NCBI RefSeq assembly: GCF_021431925.1
Contig: NZ_CP090371.1
Coordinates: forward strand, 744,001 to 808,000
Source of the DNA: Halobaculum sp. CBA1158
GTDB lineage: Archaea > Halobacteriota > Halobacteria > Halobacteriales > Haloferacaceae
Direction: 5' to 3'
Length of the DNA stretch: 64,000 bases
Of this stretch, positions 1-9,296 are shown piece after piece; within the stretch, counting starts at the first letter, position 1; each line of letters begins with the position of its first letter. Both the position numbers and the translations under genes were made by a program. A model generated the notes under the pieces. That model ran no database searches and was not told where the DNA came from. It saw nothing but the letters and a program-made list of their open reading frames with translations.

Positions 1-871
1 GGTCGTACGCCCACTCGCGGGTGTACTCGGCCATCTCCCGGTGGCGTTCGGAGCGCTCCTCGTGGCCCTCCGCCAGCATGTGTTTCATCTGCTTTCGGTA
101 CGCGAGCATGATCGGGATCGCGGGCGTCGAGTGCGTCTGCCCCTTCCGGTCGTAGTAGTCGAGCGCGCGCTGGAAGCCGCCGTACCACGACGCCGAGTCC
201 CTCTCGAGTTCGCGCTCGTACGCCTCGTCGCTGACGACACACACGGCGAGGCCCGGGGGCATCGCGAACGCCTTCTGGGTCGACGCGAAGATCACGTCGA
301 TGTCGTGGGCGTCGATATCGACGTAGTCGCCGCCCAGCGCCGACACCGCGTCGACGACGAAGTACGTGTCCGGGTACTCCGCGATCACGTCGCCGATCTC
401 CTCGATCGGGTTGCGGACGCCGGTGGAACTCTCGTTCATCACGGTCGCGACCACGTCGTAGTGCGTGTCGCTCGCGTCGAGGTGCTCGCGGATGTCCTCG
501 GGCTTGACCGCCTCGCCCCACTCGTACTCGAGGCGGTCGACGTTCTTGCCGAGGCGCTCGGCGACGTTGGCGTGGCGCTCGCTGAAGCTCCCGCACGTGG
601 GCACGAGGATGTTCTCGTCGACGAGGTTGAGCGTCGACGCCTCCCAGAACTCCGTCCCGGAGGCCGTGAGGATCATCACCTCGTTGTCGGTCCCGAGGAA
701 CTCCTTGGTGTCCTCGACGATGGTCGTGTAGAGGTCGGTCATCCGGTCCATCCGGTGGCCGAACATCGGCTGGGCCATCTCCTCGATCACGTCCTCGCGG
801 ACCTCGGTCGGCCCGGGGATGTACAGCGTCTTCTCCGGGTACTCGCCGGTGTACTCGCGTTTCTCGCTCAC
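1..871 (-). CDS. Class V PLP-dependent aminotransferase (alanine-glyoxylate/serine-pyruvate type), partial
   Basis: Likely transfers an amino group between alanine or serine and a 2-oxo acid, using pyridoxal phosphate in the cytoplasm. About 290 residues are visible; the C-terminus lies beyond base 1. Seen: an N-terminal YIPGPTEV segment, a TASGTEFWEAS cofactor-phosphate region, a VVDAVSALGG stretch carrying the cofactor-binding Asp, and STQKAFAMPPG, whose Lys should form the internal aldimine. The start is the GTG at 871, giving MSEKREYTGEYPEK; another in-frame GTG three codons upstream (880) is possible and no ATG is available. The family assignment is firm, but substrate choice among alanine, serine, phosphoserine and glyoxylate cannot be read from sequence. 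Confidence 0.88.
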   Translation of the reverse strand, partial: MSEKREYTGEYPEKTLYIPGPTEVREDVIEEMAQPMFGHRMDRMTDLYTTIVEDTKEFLGTDNEVMILTASGTEFWEASTLNLVDENILVPTCGSFSERHANVAERLGKNVDRLEYEWGEAVKPEDIREHLDASDTHYDVVATVMNESSTGVRNPIEEIGDVIAEYPDTYFVVDAVSALGGDYVDIDAHDIDVIFASTQKAFAMPPGLAVCVVSDEAYERELERDSASWYGGFQRALDYYDRKGQTHSTPAIPIMLAYRKQMKHMLAEGHEERSERHREMAEYTREWAYD

Positions 872-969
872 AGAATCCACCTGATGGATATGGGTTGCCG
901 GCCGTGGTCAAGCCACTTGTGGTCGGCACAACGACCGCGCCCGCGACGCCGTCGCCGATGCGGTCGCCG

Positions 970-2316
970 TCACGGTTGCCGATGCGGCTGCGACCCCTCG
1001 CGACGCCTCGGGACCAGCGAGAAGGGGTACTCCCCGAGGAGGTCGTAGCCGTCGTCGGCGACGACGATCAGATCCTCCAGGCGGACGCCCCCTTCCCCGG
1101 GGTCGTACACCCCCGGCTCGATCGTCACCACGTCGCCGGCGGCCAGGGGTTCGTCGGCCGACAGCGACGGCCCCTCGTGGAGCGAGACGCCGACGCCGTG
1201 GCCCGTCGAGTGAGTGAACCCGACCGCGTCGGAGTCGACGCGGAAGCCGTGGGCCGCGAGCTCGGCGGCCGCCTCCTCGTGGACCGTCGAGGCGGGGACG
1301 CCGGCGGCGACCTCCGCCAGGGCGGCCTCGCGGGCGCGCTCGACGGCGAGGTACGCCCGGCGCTCCCAGCCGCCGTCCGGGTCGACCGCGAACGTCCGCG
1401 TCACGTCGCCGTAGTAGCCGTCCGGACCCCGCGGCGACACGTCGAGCAGCACGGTCTCGCCCGGGCGGATCGCGTCCGTGCCGGTGTAGTGGAGGTCGGC
1501 GGCGGTCGCGCCCGCCCCGATCACGGTGTTGCCGGCGTCGCGGACGCCGTGGGCCGCCAGCACCTCGTTCACCTGCCGGCGGAGGCGCTCGGTCGAGAGC
1601 GCGCCGCCGTTCCAGCGCACCGCGCCCGCGCCGTCGTCGGCGTCGGGATCCGGCGTCGCCTCCGCCAGTATCGCCTCCGCGCGGGCGACGCCGCGGATCG
1701 CCGCGCGCTGGACGCGTCGCAGGCGATCGATCTCGGCGTCGGTCTTCGTCCGTCGCGCGCGAGCGATCGCGTCCGTCGAGGCGACCTCGTAGCCGGCGTC
1801 CGACAGGTAAACGGCGGCGTCGTGGGGAATCGACTGCGGGACGAGGACTGTACCGCCGTCGACGCCGCGGGCCGACAGCGCCGCGGCGGCCCGAACGCCC
1901 GCGTGATCGCCCTGTCGGTCGGTCAGGACCGCCTCGCCCGGGAACTCCCGGCGCGCCTGCTCGTCGAACAGCGCGGGCGCACAGAGGGCCGTGTGGAGGT
2001 CGTCGGTGGCGGTGTCGTCGCCTGCTGCGTCGCCGTCGGGAGACTCGTCGGGGTCGTCGCCGCTGTCGCCGGCGTCGTCGCCGTGGCTGTCGCTGCCGGG
2101 GGCGTCGGTCGCCACGAACGCGTAGTTGCGGTCCGGTCCGGAGAAGCGCGTGAGCCACCGGAGGTCGTCGTCGAAGCGGTCGCCGACGGCGACGAAGCCG
2201 ACGGCGTCGCGCTCGGCGAGTTCGGTCGCGAGCGACGCGTAGTCGGTCCCGAGCGCGTCGTCGTCCCCGCCGTCGGCGTCGCCACCGCGGGCGTCCGGCC
2301 CGTCGCCCGCGCGCAT
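970..2316 (-). CDS. M24 family metallopeptidase (Xaa-Pro aminopeptidase/dipeptidase-like)
   Basis: Predicted cytoplasmic metallopeptidase that removes residues next to proline, 448 aa. The N-terminal half is a creatinase-like domain with an acidic Asp-rich insertion near residues 95-130. The C-terminal pita-bread domain has all five metal ligands: Asp in LLDVSP, Asp in YYGDVTR, His in STGHGVG, Glu in TIEPGVY and Glu in RLEDLIVV. Its ATG directly abuts the TAG stop of the upstream helicase gene, so the two are probably co-transcribed and translation may be coupled. The last residues (about 15) are basic and poorly conserved-looking. Exact peptide specificity is not predictable. Confidence 0.9.
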   Translation of the reverse strand: MRAGDGPDARGGDADGGDDDALGTDYASLATELAERDAVGFVAVGDRFDDDLRWLTRFSGPDRNYAFVATDAPGSDSHGDDAGDSGDDPDESPDGDAAGDDTATDDLHTALCAPALFDEQARREFPGEAVLTDRQGDHAGVRAAAALSARGVDGGTVLVPQSIPHDAAVYLSDAGYEVASTDAIARARRTKTDAEIDRLRRVQRAAIRGVARAEAILAEATPDPDADDGAGAVRWNGGALSTERLRRQVNEVLAAHGVRDAGNTVIGAGATAADLHYTGTDAIRPGETVLLDVSPRGPDGYYGDVTRTFAVDPDGGWERRAYLAVERAREAALAEVAAGVPASTVHEEAAAELAAHGFRVDSDAVGFTHSTGHGVGVSLHEGPSLSADEPLAAGDVVTIEPGVYDPGEGGVRLEDLIVVADDGYDLLGEYPFSLVPRRREGSQPHRQP

Positions 2317-4176
2317 CTACGCCTCGAGTTCGGGGTCGGGTGCCTCGCTCTCCTCGACGATCTCGTCGACGATCGCCTGCGGGTCGCGCTCGTCGAGTTC
2401 GTTGTGGAGCACGACCGAGATCGGCAGCGTCGGTGCCCCGTTGACGAGGTTCTCCATGAGGACGAGCCGCTCGCGAGCGCGCGACATGCCGACGTAGAAC
2501 ACGCGGCGCTCGTTGTCGGTGAGCACGGGGACGGGGTCGGTCGTCTTCGTGAACTCCTCGCCGTCGCGCCCGGTCACGTCGAGCCCCTGCTGGTCGGCCT
2601 GGGCGGCCATCTGCTCGACGACTTTCTCGGTGAGGTCGGTGTTGACGAACACGTGGTCGGCCTCGCGACCCTTCGCGGAGTGGATGGTGCCGAGGCGGAC
2701 CCGGCTGGGGTCCTCGCCCTCGTACTCGCCCGCGAAGTACGCCTTCATCGACTTGCGCTGGAAGCTGGTGATCTTGCGGGCCATGTCGGCGGCGGCGGGG
2801 CCGTCGGGCATGAACGGAACGTACTCTTTCACGTCCTCGGGCGACAGCGGGATCTCCGCGAGGTCGTCCTCCTCTGCGGTCTCCTCCACGTCGTCGAGGA
2901 AGTCGTACAGCTCGTCGCGCTCGTTGGAGCCGAACGCCGAGTCCTGGAGGATGTCCGCGAGTCGGCGCGCCTCGAGGGCGGTGAGCGCCTCGTTGCGCTC
3001 GACTGCCTCGACCGCGCTGACGTAGTCGCCGAGCCGGTCGGTCCACATCCGCTGGTCGGTGAGACACGAGAAGGGGATCCCCTCGGAGATGAACTCGTCG
3101 ATGAAGTCGAACATCTGATACCGCGCCCGGAACAGCACCATCACCGTCTCGTCGTCGGTGGAGCCGATCGTGTGGCGGACGTTCCGCACGAGATCGAGCA
3201 TCGACGGCGAGTCGATCGCCTCGACGGTCCCTCCCTCCTTGCGGGGCTTGAGGTCCTTCTCCTGGCGCTTGTCGATGTGACGGATCTCCGTGTTGACGAC
3301 GTTGAGGATGTTCGACGGGAGCCGGTAGGAGTTGGGCAACACCTCGTCCTCGTCGACCTCGGTGTCGAGCAGCAGCGCCGGGTCCGCGCCCTGCCAGGCG
3401 TACACGACCTGGTCGTCGTCGCCGGCGATGAGGCCCGATTCCATGTGCGGCTTCCACTCCTCGTACACGTCGTACTGGAGGGTGGTGATGTCCTGGAACT
3501 CGTCGATGACGAGGTGGTCGACCGTCGGAACGAGCGACCGCTGGGCCACGCGCTCGAGCATGTCCGCGAAGCCGACCAGCTCGTTGTCGCCCTTGTACGC
3601 GCGCCACGCCCGAATGGCCTCGGGCACGTCGAGGCGCTCGTCCGAGGAGGGCCACGTCGGCGTGTACTTGTTCCCCTCCTGGGCGTTGGGGTCGATGTCC
3701 GGCGGGAGGCGGACCTCCTCTACGTCCCACTGGAAGGGGACGTCGTACCAGTCGGCCACGTCGCGCTTGGTCCGCTGGAGCCACTGGGAGGTGGCGATCA
3801 CCTTGTTGCCCAGCGTCGTCGACCGGGCGGTGCGACGGCCCGCGCCGGAGTACTCGTCCTCGTACTCGACGCCGTAGTCGTCACAGAACTCCTCTTTGTC
3901 GTCCTCGCCGACCACGTCGCCTCGCGAGAGGTTCAACAGCTCGTACGCCTTCGCGTGCATCGTACAGACGTTCCCCTGCAGGTGTCGAGGGGTGGTGTCG
4001 AGTCGCTCGGTGAGTCGCTCGCGCACCTCGGCGGCGGCCGCTCGGGTGTACGAGACGACGAGGATATCGCGCATCGCCACGCCGTCGTCGATGAGCCCCT
4101 CGACCCGGTCGAGGAGCGCGGTCGTCTTCCCGCTGCCCGGACCGCCGAACAGTCGGGTGACCGTCGGATCGCTCAT
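2317..4176 (-). CDS. Superfamily I DNA helicase (UvrD/Rep type)
   Basis: ATP-dependent DNA unwinding enzyme, probably in repair or replication restart, 619 aa. Motifs in order: I GGPGSGKTT (about residue 11), Ia YTRAAAAEV, II VIDEFQD, III AGDDDQVVYAWQGAD, IV NSYRLP, V GTIHSAKGREADHVFVN, VI YVGMSRARERLVL. It is shorter than bacterial UvrD (about 720 aa). Start: ATG at 4176 is preferred over ATG at 4182 because a TATA-like box at 4199-4207 would place transcription initiation near 4177, a leaderless transcript. The stop touches the ATG of the M24 peptidase gene. The helicase assignment is strong; pathway is inferred. Confidence 0.92.
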   Translation of the reverse strand: MSDPTVTRLFGGPGSGKTTALLDRVEGLIDDGVAMRDILVVSYTRAAAAEVRERLTERLDTTPRHLQGNVCTMHAKAYELLNLSRGDVVGEDDKEEFCDDYGVEYEDEYSGAGRRTARSTTLGNKVIATSQWLQRTKRDVADWYDVPFQWDVEEVRLPPDIDPNAQEGNKYTPTWPSSDERLDVPEAIRAWRAYKGDNELVGFADMLERVAQRSLVPTVDHLVIDEFQDITTLQYDVYEEWKPHMESGLIAGDDDQVVYAWQGADPALLLDTEVDEDEVLPNSYRLPSNILNVVNTEIRHIDKRQEKDLKPRKEGGTVEAIDSPSMLDLVRNVRHTIGSTDDETVMVLFRARYQMFDFIDEFISEGIPFSCLTDQRMWTDRLGDYVSAVEAVERNEALTALEARRLADILQDSAFGSNERDELYDFLDDVEETAEEDDLAEIPLSPEDVKEYVPFMPDGPAAADMARKITSFQRKSMKAYFAGEYEGEDPSRVRLGTIHSAKGREADHVFVNTDLTEKVVEQMAAQADQQGLDVTGRDGEEFTKTTDPVPVLTDNERRVFYVGMSRARERLVLMENLVNGAPTLPISVVLHNELDERDPQAIVDEIVEESEAPDPELEA

Positions 4177-4198
4177 TACCATGCCCTCTCGGTCCCGA

Positions 4199-4207
4199 CC
4201 AATAAGC
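4199..4207 (-). promoter_or_regulatory. TATA-like box for the helicase-peptidase pair
   Basis: GCTTATTGG on the minus strand, centred about 27 bases before the ATG at 4176. This is the usual spacing for a haloarchaeal leaderless promoter and decides between two nearby ATGs. Confidence 0.55.
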
Positions 4208-4364
4208 CCCGTGGCTCGTGCTCGCGAACGGACGCGTCCGGAACGGAGAAGGCCGATACCGATGCTCGTGCGGGGCGATCTCCCCCGATACCCGCGACGC
4301 TGGGTCCGATCCGGCGTCGCAAACGCGGGCGCTCTCGGGTCGCTACCGGGTCGCTATCGAGCCG

Positions 4365-4553
4365 TCACCGGACGGTCTCGGGTCGCCACCCGCACACCGA
4401 GCACTCCGCGGCGTCCCCCTCGTGAAGCCCGCCGCAGTCTGGACATTGCAGCTTGTTATACGACTCTTCCCATCGGGCTGCCTCCGTGTCGTGGCCGCGA
4501 CTGGTCAGGAACTCGTCGAACAGGTCGTCGTTCGGGCTCGGTGCCGACGCCAT
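4365..4553 (-). CDS. Small CPxCG zinc-finger protein, HVO_0416-like
   Basis: A 62-aa protein with two Cys pairs, CPDCGG and CSVCGW, which together make a four-cysteine zinc site in the C-terminal half. The N-terminus MASAPSPNDDLFDEFLTS is acidic and ends in a conserved-looking WEESYNKLQCP. It resembles the HVO_0416 family of small haloarchaeal zinc-finger proteins, whose function is unknown. The ATG at 4553 is chosen over one nine codons upstream because homologues as remembered start with MAS. About 190 bases without a gene separate it from the helicase start, and about 150 bases follow its start before the M32 carboxypeptidase end. Confidence 0.78.
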   Translation of the reverse strand: MASAPSPNDDLFDEFLTSRGHDTEAARWEESYNKLQCPDCGGLHEGDAAECSVCGWRPETVR

Positions 4554-4700
4554 ACATGGTACGCTATACCATGACAGCATATAGTCCTTCTGGCGACTCT
4601 CTCAAACCTGAAATCGGCCGACGTAGCCGTGATTCCCGCGCTCTCGCCGCGGACGCAGGTTCGTCGCCGATTCCGCGTCGCCGACGCTCGGGCCTCCCGA

Positions 4701-6230
4701 TCAGAGCCCGTACAGTTCGCCGAACTTCTCTTCGACGTAGTCGAGGAAGTACTCCGCGGTGAGGGGTTCGCCGGTCGCCTCCTCGACCAACTCGTCGGTC
4801 GGGTAGCGCCGTCCGTGCCGGTGCACGTGCTCGGTCATCCACTCCCACAGCGGCTCGAACTCCCCCTCGCGGATCAGCGCGTCCACGTCGCCCAGGTCCT
4901 CGCGCATCGCGTGATCGAGTTGCGCCGCCAGCACCGAGCCGATGGTGTACCCCTGGAAGGCGGCGAATCGACTGCTCCAGTGGATGTCCTGGAGACAGCC
5001 GTCGGCGTCGGTGTCGGGGACGACCCCGAGGTAGTCGTCCATCTTCGCGTTCCAGACCTCGGGGATCTCGTCGACTCCGACGTCGCCCTCGACGAACGCG
5101 CGGTCGATCTCACACCGGAGGATGATGTGGAGGTGATAGGTGAGTTCGTCCGCCTCGACCCGAATGAGGTTGTCCGGGTAGATCTGGTTGACAGCCTCGT
5201 ACGCCTCGCGTGCGGTGGCGTCGGTGCCGAGGTGGTCGTTCGCCTCGTCGACGAACCCCTCCCAGAACGGCTCGGTGCGCGCGACGTGGTTCTCCCAGAA
5301 CCGCGACTGCGACTCGTGGACGCCGGAGGACAGCGACGCGCCCAGCGGCTCGCCGAACCGCCCGTCCGGCAGGCCCAGTTCGTAGCTCGCGTGGCCGAAC
5401 TCGTGGACCGTCGCGGTGAACGCGTCCATCGGGTCCTCGGGCTTGAACCGCGTCGTGATCCGCGCGTCGAACTGGTTGCCCGAGGTGAACGGGTGGGCGG
5501 ACACGTCGATCCTCCCGCGGTCGTCGGGGTACGCCAGGGCGTCGAGGACCGCCTCCGAGAGGCCGCGCTGGGTCTCTTCGTCGTACGGTCCCGCCTCCAC
5601 GAACGGCGACGCGAGGTCGCGGTCGGCGGCCTCGATCGACTCGATGAGCGGGACGAGTCCGGCCTTCAGCTCCTCGAACACCTCCTCCAGTCGGTCGAGC
5701 GGGAGGTACGGCTCGCCGTCCTCGTACATGACCTCGTAGGCGGGGCGGTCGGGATCGATCGCCTCCGCGCGGTCGACGTGCAGGTCGCGAAGCGTCTCCA
5801 GCGCGGGCGCGAACCGCGAGAAGTCGTCGTCGCCCTTCGCCTCCTGCCACACCTGCTGGCTGTGCGACTGGTGCTCGGTCAACTCCTCCACCAGCGACTC
5901 CGGGAGCGAGCGGTTGCGTCCGTGGCGACGCCGGATCTCCCGAACGTTCGCCGCGCGCTCGGCGTCGAGGTCGGCGTCCTTGGCGGCCGCGAGCGCGTCG
6001 GCCATCGCGTCGCCCGTCAGCTTCTCGTGGGTCGTCGCCGACAGCGCCGCCAGCTGCTTCCCGCGGGCGGGCGTTCCACCCTCGGGCATCGTCACCTGCT
6101 GATCCCAGTAGAGAACGCCGCTGCCGCTTTCGAGGTGCGACACCCGGGCGTACTGGTCCATGAGGTCGCGATACGCCTCGGGCGCGTCGTCGTCGACCGT
6201 CGAGTCGAGGTCCGCGTCGGGGACTGCCAT
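4701..6230 (-). CDS. M32 family carboxypeptidase (thermostable carboxypeptidase 1-like)
   Basis: Metal-dependent carboxypeptidase trimming residues from peptide C-termini, cytoplasmic, 509 aa, a normal length for M32. The HEXXH zinc motif is HEFGH in TVHEFGHASYELGLP (about residue 270), followed by the family HESQSRFWENHV segment that supplies the third ligand, and the late GYTIGSVLAAQL signature. No signal peptide. It stands alone, with a small membrane-protein gene upstream on the same strand after a 123-base gap, so it may share that transcript. Family assignment is secure. Confidence 0.93.
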   Translation of the reverse strand: MAVPDADLDSTVDDDAPEAYRDLMDQYARVSHLESGSGVLYWDQQVTMPEGGTPARGKQLAALSATTHEKLTGDAMADALAAAKDADLDAERAANVREIRRRHGRNRSLPESLVEELTEHQSHSQQVWQEAKGDDDFSRFAPALETLRDLHVDRAEAIDPDRPAYEVMYEDGEPYLPLDRLEEVFEELKAGLVPLIESIEAADRDLASPFVEAGPYDEETQRGLSEAVLDALAYPDDRGRIDVSAHPFTSGNQFDARITTRFKPEDPMDAFTATVHEFGHASYELGLPDGRFGEPLGASLSSGVHESQSRFWENHVARTEPFWEGFVDEANDHLGTDATAREAYEAVNQIYPDNLIRVEADELTYHLHIILRCEIDRAFVEGDVGVDEIPEVWNAKMDDYLGVVPDTDADGCLQDIHWSSRFAAFQGYTIGSVLAAQLDHAMREDLGDVDALIREGEFEPLWEWMTEHVHRHGRRYPTDELVEEATGEPLTAEYFLDYVEEKFGELYGL

Positions 6231-6353
6231 GTGCGTGGCTGTGTGGCTCGCGGTATCAAGCTCCGGGTGGCCCGCGCGGATGGCCGGCTCTCCGCGGCCG
6301 ACGCGGTCGTCGTGCCTCCGGCGCGGTCGTCGCGCGTCCGACTGACGGGGCGG

Positions 6354-6773
6354 CTACCGTGGACCGTCGAACGTCGCCACCCCGTCCTCGACGACGACGC
6401 CCCGGCGAACGACGCCGTCGACGGCCCACCCGGCCGCGTACGCCATCGCGACGAACGTGCCGTAGCCGGCGACGAGCGAGAGCGCCCCGTTCGGGCCGGC
6501 GACGCTCGCCCCGAACAGCGTCGTCGCGAGCAGCGTGACGAGCAGCGTCGCCGCGAGCGCGCCGACGACCTCCCGACCGCGGACCGGCAGCGCCGCGGCG
6601 AGGAGTCCGCCGCCGGCGACACAGCCCCCGAGGAGCGCGGACCGCGCCAGCGCCCCCGGGGTGAACACGGCGGTCGGATCGCCCCACGAGACCCCGAGGA
6701 TCACCTGGACGCCGACGGCCGTCGCCGTCCACAGCGCGACCTGGACGAGGACCGAGACCGGGTGGCGTCGCAT
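6354..6773 (-). CDS. Predicted four-helix membrane protein of unknown function
   Basis: 139 aa, not recognised as a named family. Four hydrophobic segments are visible at about residues 8-28, 40-62, 66-90 and 100-120, joined by short loops; no charged residue lies inside the helices and no catalytic motif is evident. The C-terminal RRGVVVEDGVATFDGPR tail is probably cytoplasmic. It sits between endonuclease IV and carboxypeptidase genes on the same strand, with gaps of about 43 and 123 bases, so it could be read from the endonuclease promoter. Coding is supported by GC-rich third positions and coherent hydrophobicity. Confidence 0.65.
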   Translation of the reverse strand: MRRHPVSVLVQVALWTATAVGVQVILGVSWGDPTAVFTPGALARSALLGGCVAGGGLLAAALPVRGREVVGALAATLLVTLLATTLFGASVAGPNGALSLVAGYGTFVAMAYAAGWAVDGVVRRGVVVEDGVATFDGPR

Positions 6774-6816
6774 CGATAGTCGTGCTGGATCGTGCTGGAA
6801 GTCGAGCGCGTCGCGA

Positions 6817-7671
6817 CTACTCCTCGCGCAGTTCCCGCACGCGCTCGATGTTCCACGCGAACGACTTGCCGTCCTCGGTGGGGGTCTCGAGCACCAGCGG
6901 CACGTCGCGAAGGTCCTCGTGGTTGATGAACGCGCGCATGCCCGCCTCGCCGATGCGCCCCTCGCCGACGTGGGCGTGCTCGTCCTTGTTCGTCCCGCAC
7001 TCGTGTTTGGAGTCGTTGAGGTGGACGCACCGCAGGTGCTCCAGCCCGACGACCTCGTCGAGTTCGGCTATCGTCTCGTTCACCGCCTCCTCGCTGGAGA
7101 GGTCGTAGCCCGCGGCGAACGCGTGGGCCGTGTCCAGACAGATGTCGAGGTCCTGCTCGGAGCGGTCGAGCACCTCGGCGAGGTGCTCGAAGTCGCCGCC
7201 GAGCTTGGTGCCCGAGCCGGCGTCCGATTCGACGAGGACGGTCACGCCGTCCGGAACGTCGAGTTCGTCGAGGGCGCTGGCGGCGTTGTCGAGGCCCCGT
7301 TCGACGCCCGCGCCGGTGTGCGCGCCGAGGTGGACGTTGACGTACGGGATGTCGAGCTTCGCGGCGGCGTCGACCTCCTTTTGCATGGAGTCGACCGACT
7401 TCTCGCGGAGGTCGTCCTTCGGCGTGCAGAGGTTCACGAGGTACGACGAGTGGATTACCCAGGGGCCGACCCCGTGCTCCTCGCTGGCCTCGCGGAACCG
7501 CTCGGCCTCGTCGTCCGCGATGCTTGGGTCCTGCCACACCTGCGGGGAGTGGGTGAAGATCTGCCCGCAGTTGCCGCCGTCGTCGACCAGCGCGTCGACC
7601 GCGTTGTACGTGCCGCCGGCGATGGACTCGTGGGCCCCGACCTTCAGCGTCGGGTCGCTGTCTGCGCTCAT
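6817..7671 (-). CDS. nfo: Deoxyribonuclease IV (AP endonuclease)
   Basis: Cuts DNA 5' to abasic sites in base excision repair, 284 aa, the typical length for the Nfo/endonuclease IV family with a TIM-barrel fold and three zinc ions. Seen: [10 protein letters not shown] near the N-terminus, [20 protein letters not shown] (His ligands), [10 protein letters not shown] (Glu ligand), [13 protein letters not shown] (Asp and His ligands) and [23 protein letters not shown] near the end (split: VHLNDSK then DEHAHVGEG). All expected metal ligands appear present. Start ATG gives [16 protein letters not shown]. Assignment is very strong. Confidence 0.95.
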   Translation of the reverse strand: MSADSDPTLKVGAHESIAGGTYNAVDALVDDGGNCGQIFTHSPQVWQDPSIADDEAERFREASEEHGVGPWVIHSSYLVNLCTPKDDLREKSVDSMQKEVDAAAKLDIPYVNVHLGAHTGAGVERGLDNAASALDELDVPDGVTVLVESDAGSGTKLGGDFEHLAEVLDRSEQDLDICLDTAHAFAAGYDLSSEEAVNETIAELDEVVGLEHLRCVHLNDSKHECGTNKDEHAHVGEGRIGEAGMRAFINHEDLRDVPLVLETPTEDGKSFAWNIERVRELREE

Positions 7672-7822
7672 ACCCTCCGGTCACGAGGCGGGGGGCAAAG
7701 CGGCTTCGGAAGCGGCCGTCGCGTGGTCGCCGGGGACGGCGGACGCGTCTCCGGTGGATCCCGGCGCGGGTCGGCCATCGTTCCTTTCAGTCTCGGCGAT
7801 CGATCGGCCGGGCGAACACGCC

Positions 7823-8524
7823 ATGCAGGTCGATGCGGTCGTCAGTCGCCTCGAACGCGCGTTCGAGCCCGCCCGCGAGCTGCTCGTCCCCCCGCTGTCG
7901 GACCCGCGCGTCATGGGCGCGTGGGCCGTCGTCGTCGCGGTCTCGACGGCCGTGCTGCTGTGGGACCTCCGCGAGCGCAACGAGGCGATCCCGTCGTTGA
8001 TGCAGGGCGTCTGGACGCTGACGGTGCTGTACTCCGGGCCGTTCGGACTGGCGGTGTACTGGTACGCCGGCCGCACGCAGATCCCCGGCGATTCGTTGGG
8101 GCGGCGCGGCTTCCGGTCGACGGCCCACTGTTACTCCGGTTGCGGTGCCGGCGAGGTGACGGGCATCCTGCTGGCGCAAGGAGTGCTCGGACTGGCGGTC
8201 GGCTGGGTCGCGGCGGCGACGTTCGGCTTCGCGTACCTGTTCGGCTTCTCGCTCACGGTCGGTCCCCTGCTTCAGGAGGGCGTCGGGCTCCGGGAGGCCG
8301 TCGTCGACGCGGTCTACAGCGAGACGCCGTCGATCACGGTGATGGAGGTCGTCGCGATCGGCACCGACCTCCTGCTTGCGGCCGACGCGCACGTCGGCGA
8401 CCTGCTGTTCTGGGGCGCGCTGGCGTTCTCGCTGTCGGTCGGCTACCTCGCCGCCTACCCGGTGAACCTCGCGCTCGTCCGCGTCGGGGTCAAGGAGGGG
8501 ATGGCGAACCCGGCGGAGCTGTGA
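7823..8524 (+). CDS. DUF4396-type membrane protein
   Basis: 233 aa, with about six hydrophobic segments from residue 30 onward. The central HCYSGCGAGEVTGI segment resembles the conserved HCxxGC signature of DUF4396 proteins, whose biochemical role is unknown; a paired Cys/His could bind metal. A preceding GPFGLAVYWYAGR is also typical. A short amphipathic N-terminus (MQVDAVVSRLERAFEP) precedes the first helix. The ATG at 7823 is the first good start after the divergent endonuclease IV start at 7671. Function is not predictable. Confidence 0.72.
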   Translation: MQVDAVVSRLERAFEPARELLVPPLSDPRVMGAWAVVVAVSTAVLLWDLRERNEAIPSLMQGVWTLTVLYSGPFGLAVYWYAGRTQIPGDSLGRRGFRSTAHCYSGCGAGEVTGILLAQGVLGLAVGWVAAATFGFAYLFGFSLTVGPLLQEGVGLREAVVDAVYSETPSITVMEVVAIGTDLLLAADAHVGDLLFWGALAFSLSVGYLAAYPVNLALVRVGVKEGMANPAEL

Positions 8525-8590
8525 CGGGACCGGGCACCGCGTGACCGCCGGTCGGCGCGACCGGGTATCGACTCCGACACCGGGGACCGT

Positions 8591-8600
8591 ACGCTTATTG
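8591..8600 (+). promoter_or_regulatory. TATA-like box for the peroxiredoxin gene
   Basis: ACGCTTATTG, about 30 bases before the ATG at 8626, the spacing expected for leaderless transcription. Confidence 0.5.
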
Positions 8601-8625
8601 GACTGACCGTCGTCCGTCCCGTCAA

Positions 8626-9174
8626 ATGTCACGGTCGGATACGTCACGCGAACCGAGCGAGCCGCTCGACGTGGGCGACCCCGCACCCGATTTCGCCGCG
8701 ACGCTCGTCACCCCCGAGGGCGACGCCGAGGAGACCGCGTTCTCGGACCTCCTCGACAAGCCCGTTCTCCTCAGCTTCTACACCGTGGACTTCAGTCCCG
8801 ACTGCATCGAGGAGTGGTGCGCCTTCCGCGACTTCGACTGGTTCGCCTCCGGCGACGAGGTGCGGGTCGTCGGCGTCTCCAAGTCCGGCCCGCGGATCCA
8901 CCGGCAGTTCATCGACCGACTGAACCTCGGCTTCCCGCTGTACGCCGACACCGACCTCGCGGTCTCGGAGGCGTTCGGGGTCGCCTACCGGACGTTCGGG
9001 CTCTTTCGCCGCTCGCGACGCTCGTGCTTCCTCGTCGACACCGACGGCGAGATCCGGTACCGCTGGCTGGGGGAACACTGGCTCGATCCGACCCGGGACA
9101 CGCCGCCCGTCTCCGAGATCCACGAGGCCGTCCGGGAGGAGCTGGGCGACGAGCCGGAGACGTTCGGCTTCTGA
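8626..9174 (+). CDS. Peroxiredoxin-like thioredoxin-fold protein (AhpC/TSA family)
   Basis: 182 aa. Likely reduces peroxides using a reactive cysteine in the cytoplasm. Seen: GDPAPDFAATLV opening typical of redoxins, LLSFYTVDFSPDCIEEWCAFRD where the first Cys (about residue 64) occupies the peroxidatic position and a second lies four residues later, a GVSKSGPRIHRQF strand, and SCFLVDTDGEIRYRW near the end. The canonical Thr of PxxxTxxC is replaced by Ser-Pro (FSPDC), so peroxidase activity may differ from a classical enzyme. Single gene with its own promoter; convergent with the lipoate ligase gene. Confidence 0.85.
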   Translation: MSRSDTSREPSEPLDVGDPAPDFAATLVTPEGDAEETAFSDLLDKPVLLSFYTVDFSPDCIEEWCAFRDFDWFASGDEVRVVGVSKSGPRIHRQFIDRLNLGFPLYADTDLAVSEAFGVAYRTFGLFRRSRRSCFLVDTDGEIRYRWLGEHWLDPTRDTPPVSEIHEAVREELGDEPETFGF

Positions 9175-9296
9175 GGGTCGGCGGCGACCGTGGCGGGTCG
9201 CTCGGCGGCGACCGGGCCGACCTCCTCGGCGGCGGCGCATCGGGCGACGACACCGCGGCCGCCCCGCGGGAACGCCCCGAGCGGTCGATCGCTCGC

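Noticed and set aside
895-4425. Very long plus-strand open frame across the M24 and helicase genes
   Set aside because: It is a shadow of the minus-strand genes; high GC makes stop codons rare. Its product is Arg/Val-rich without domains.
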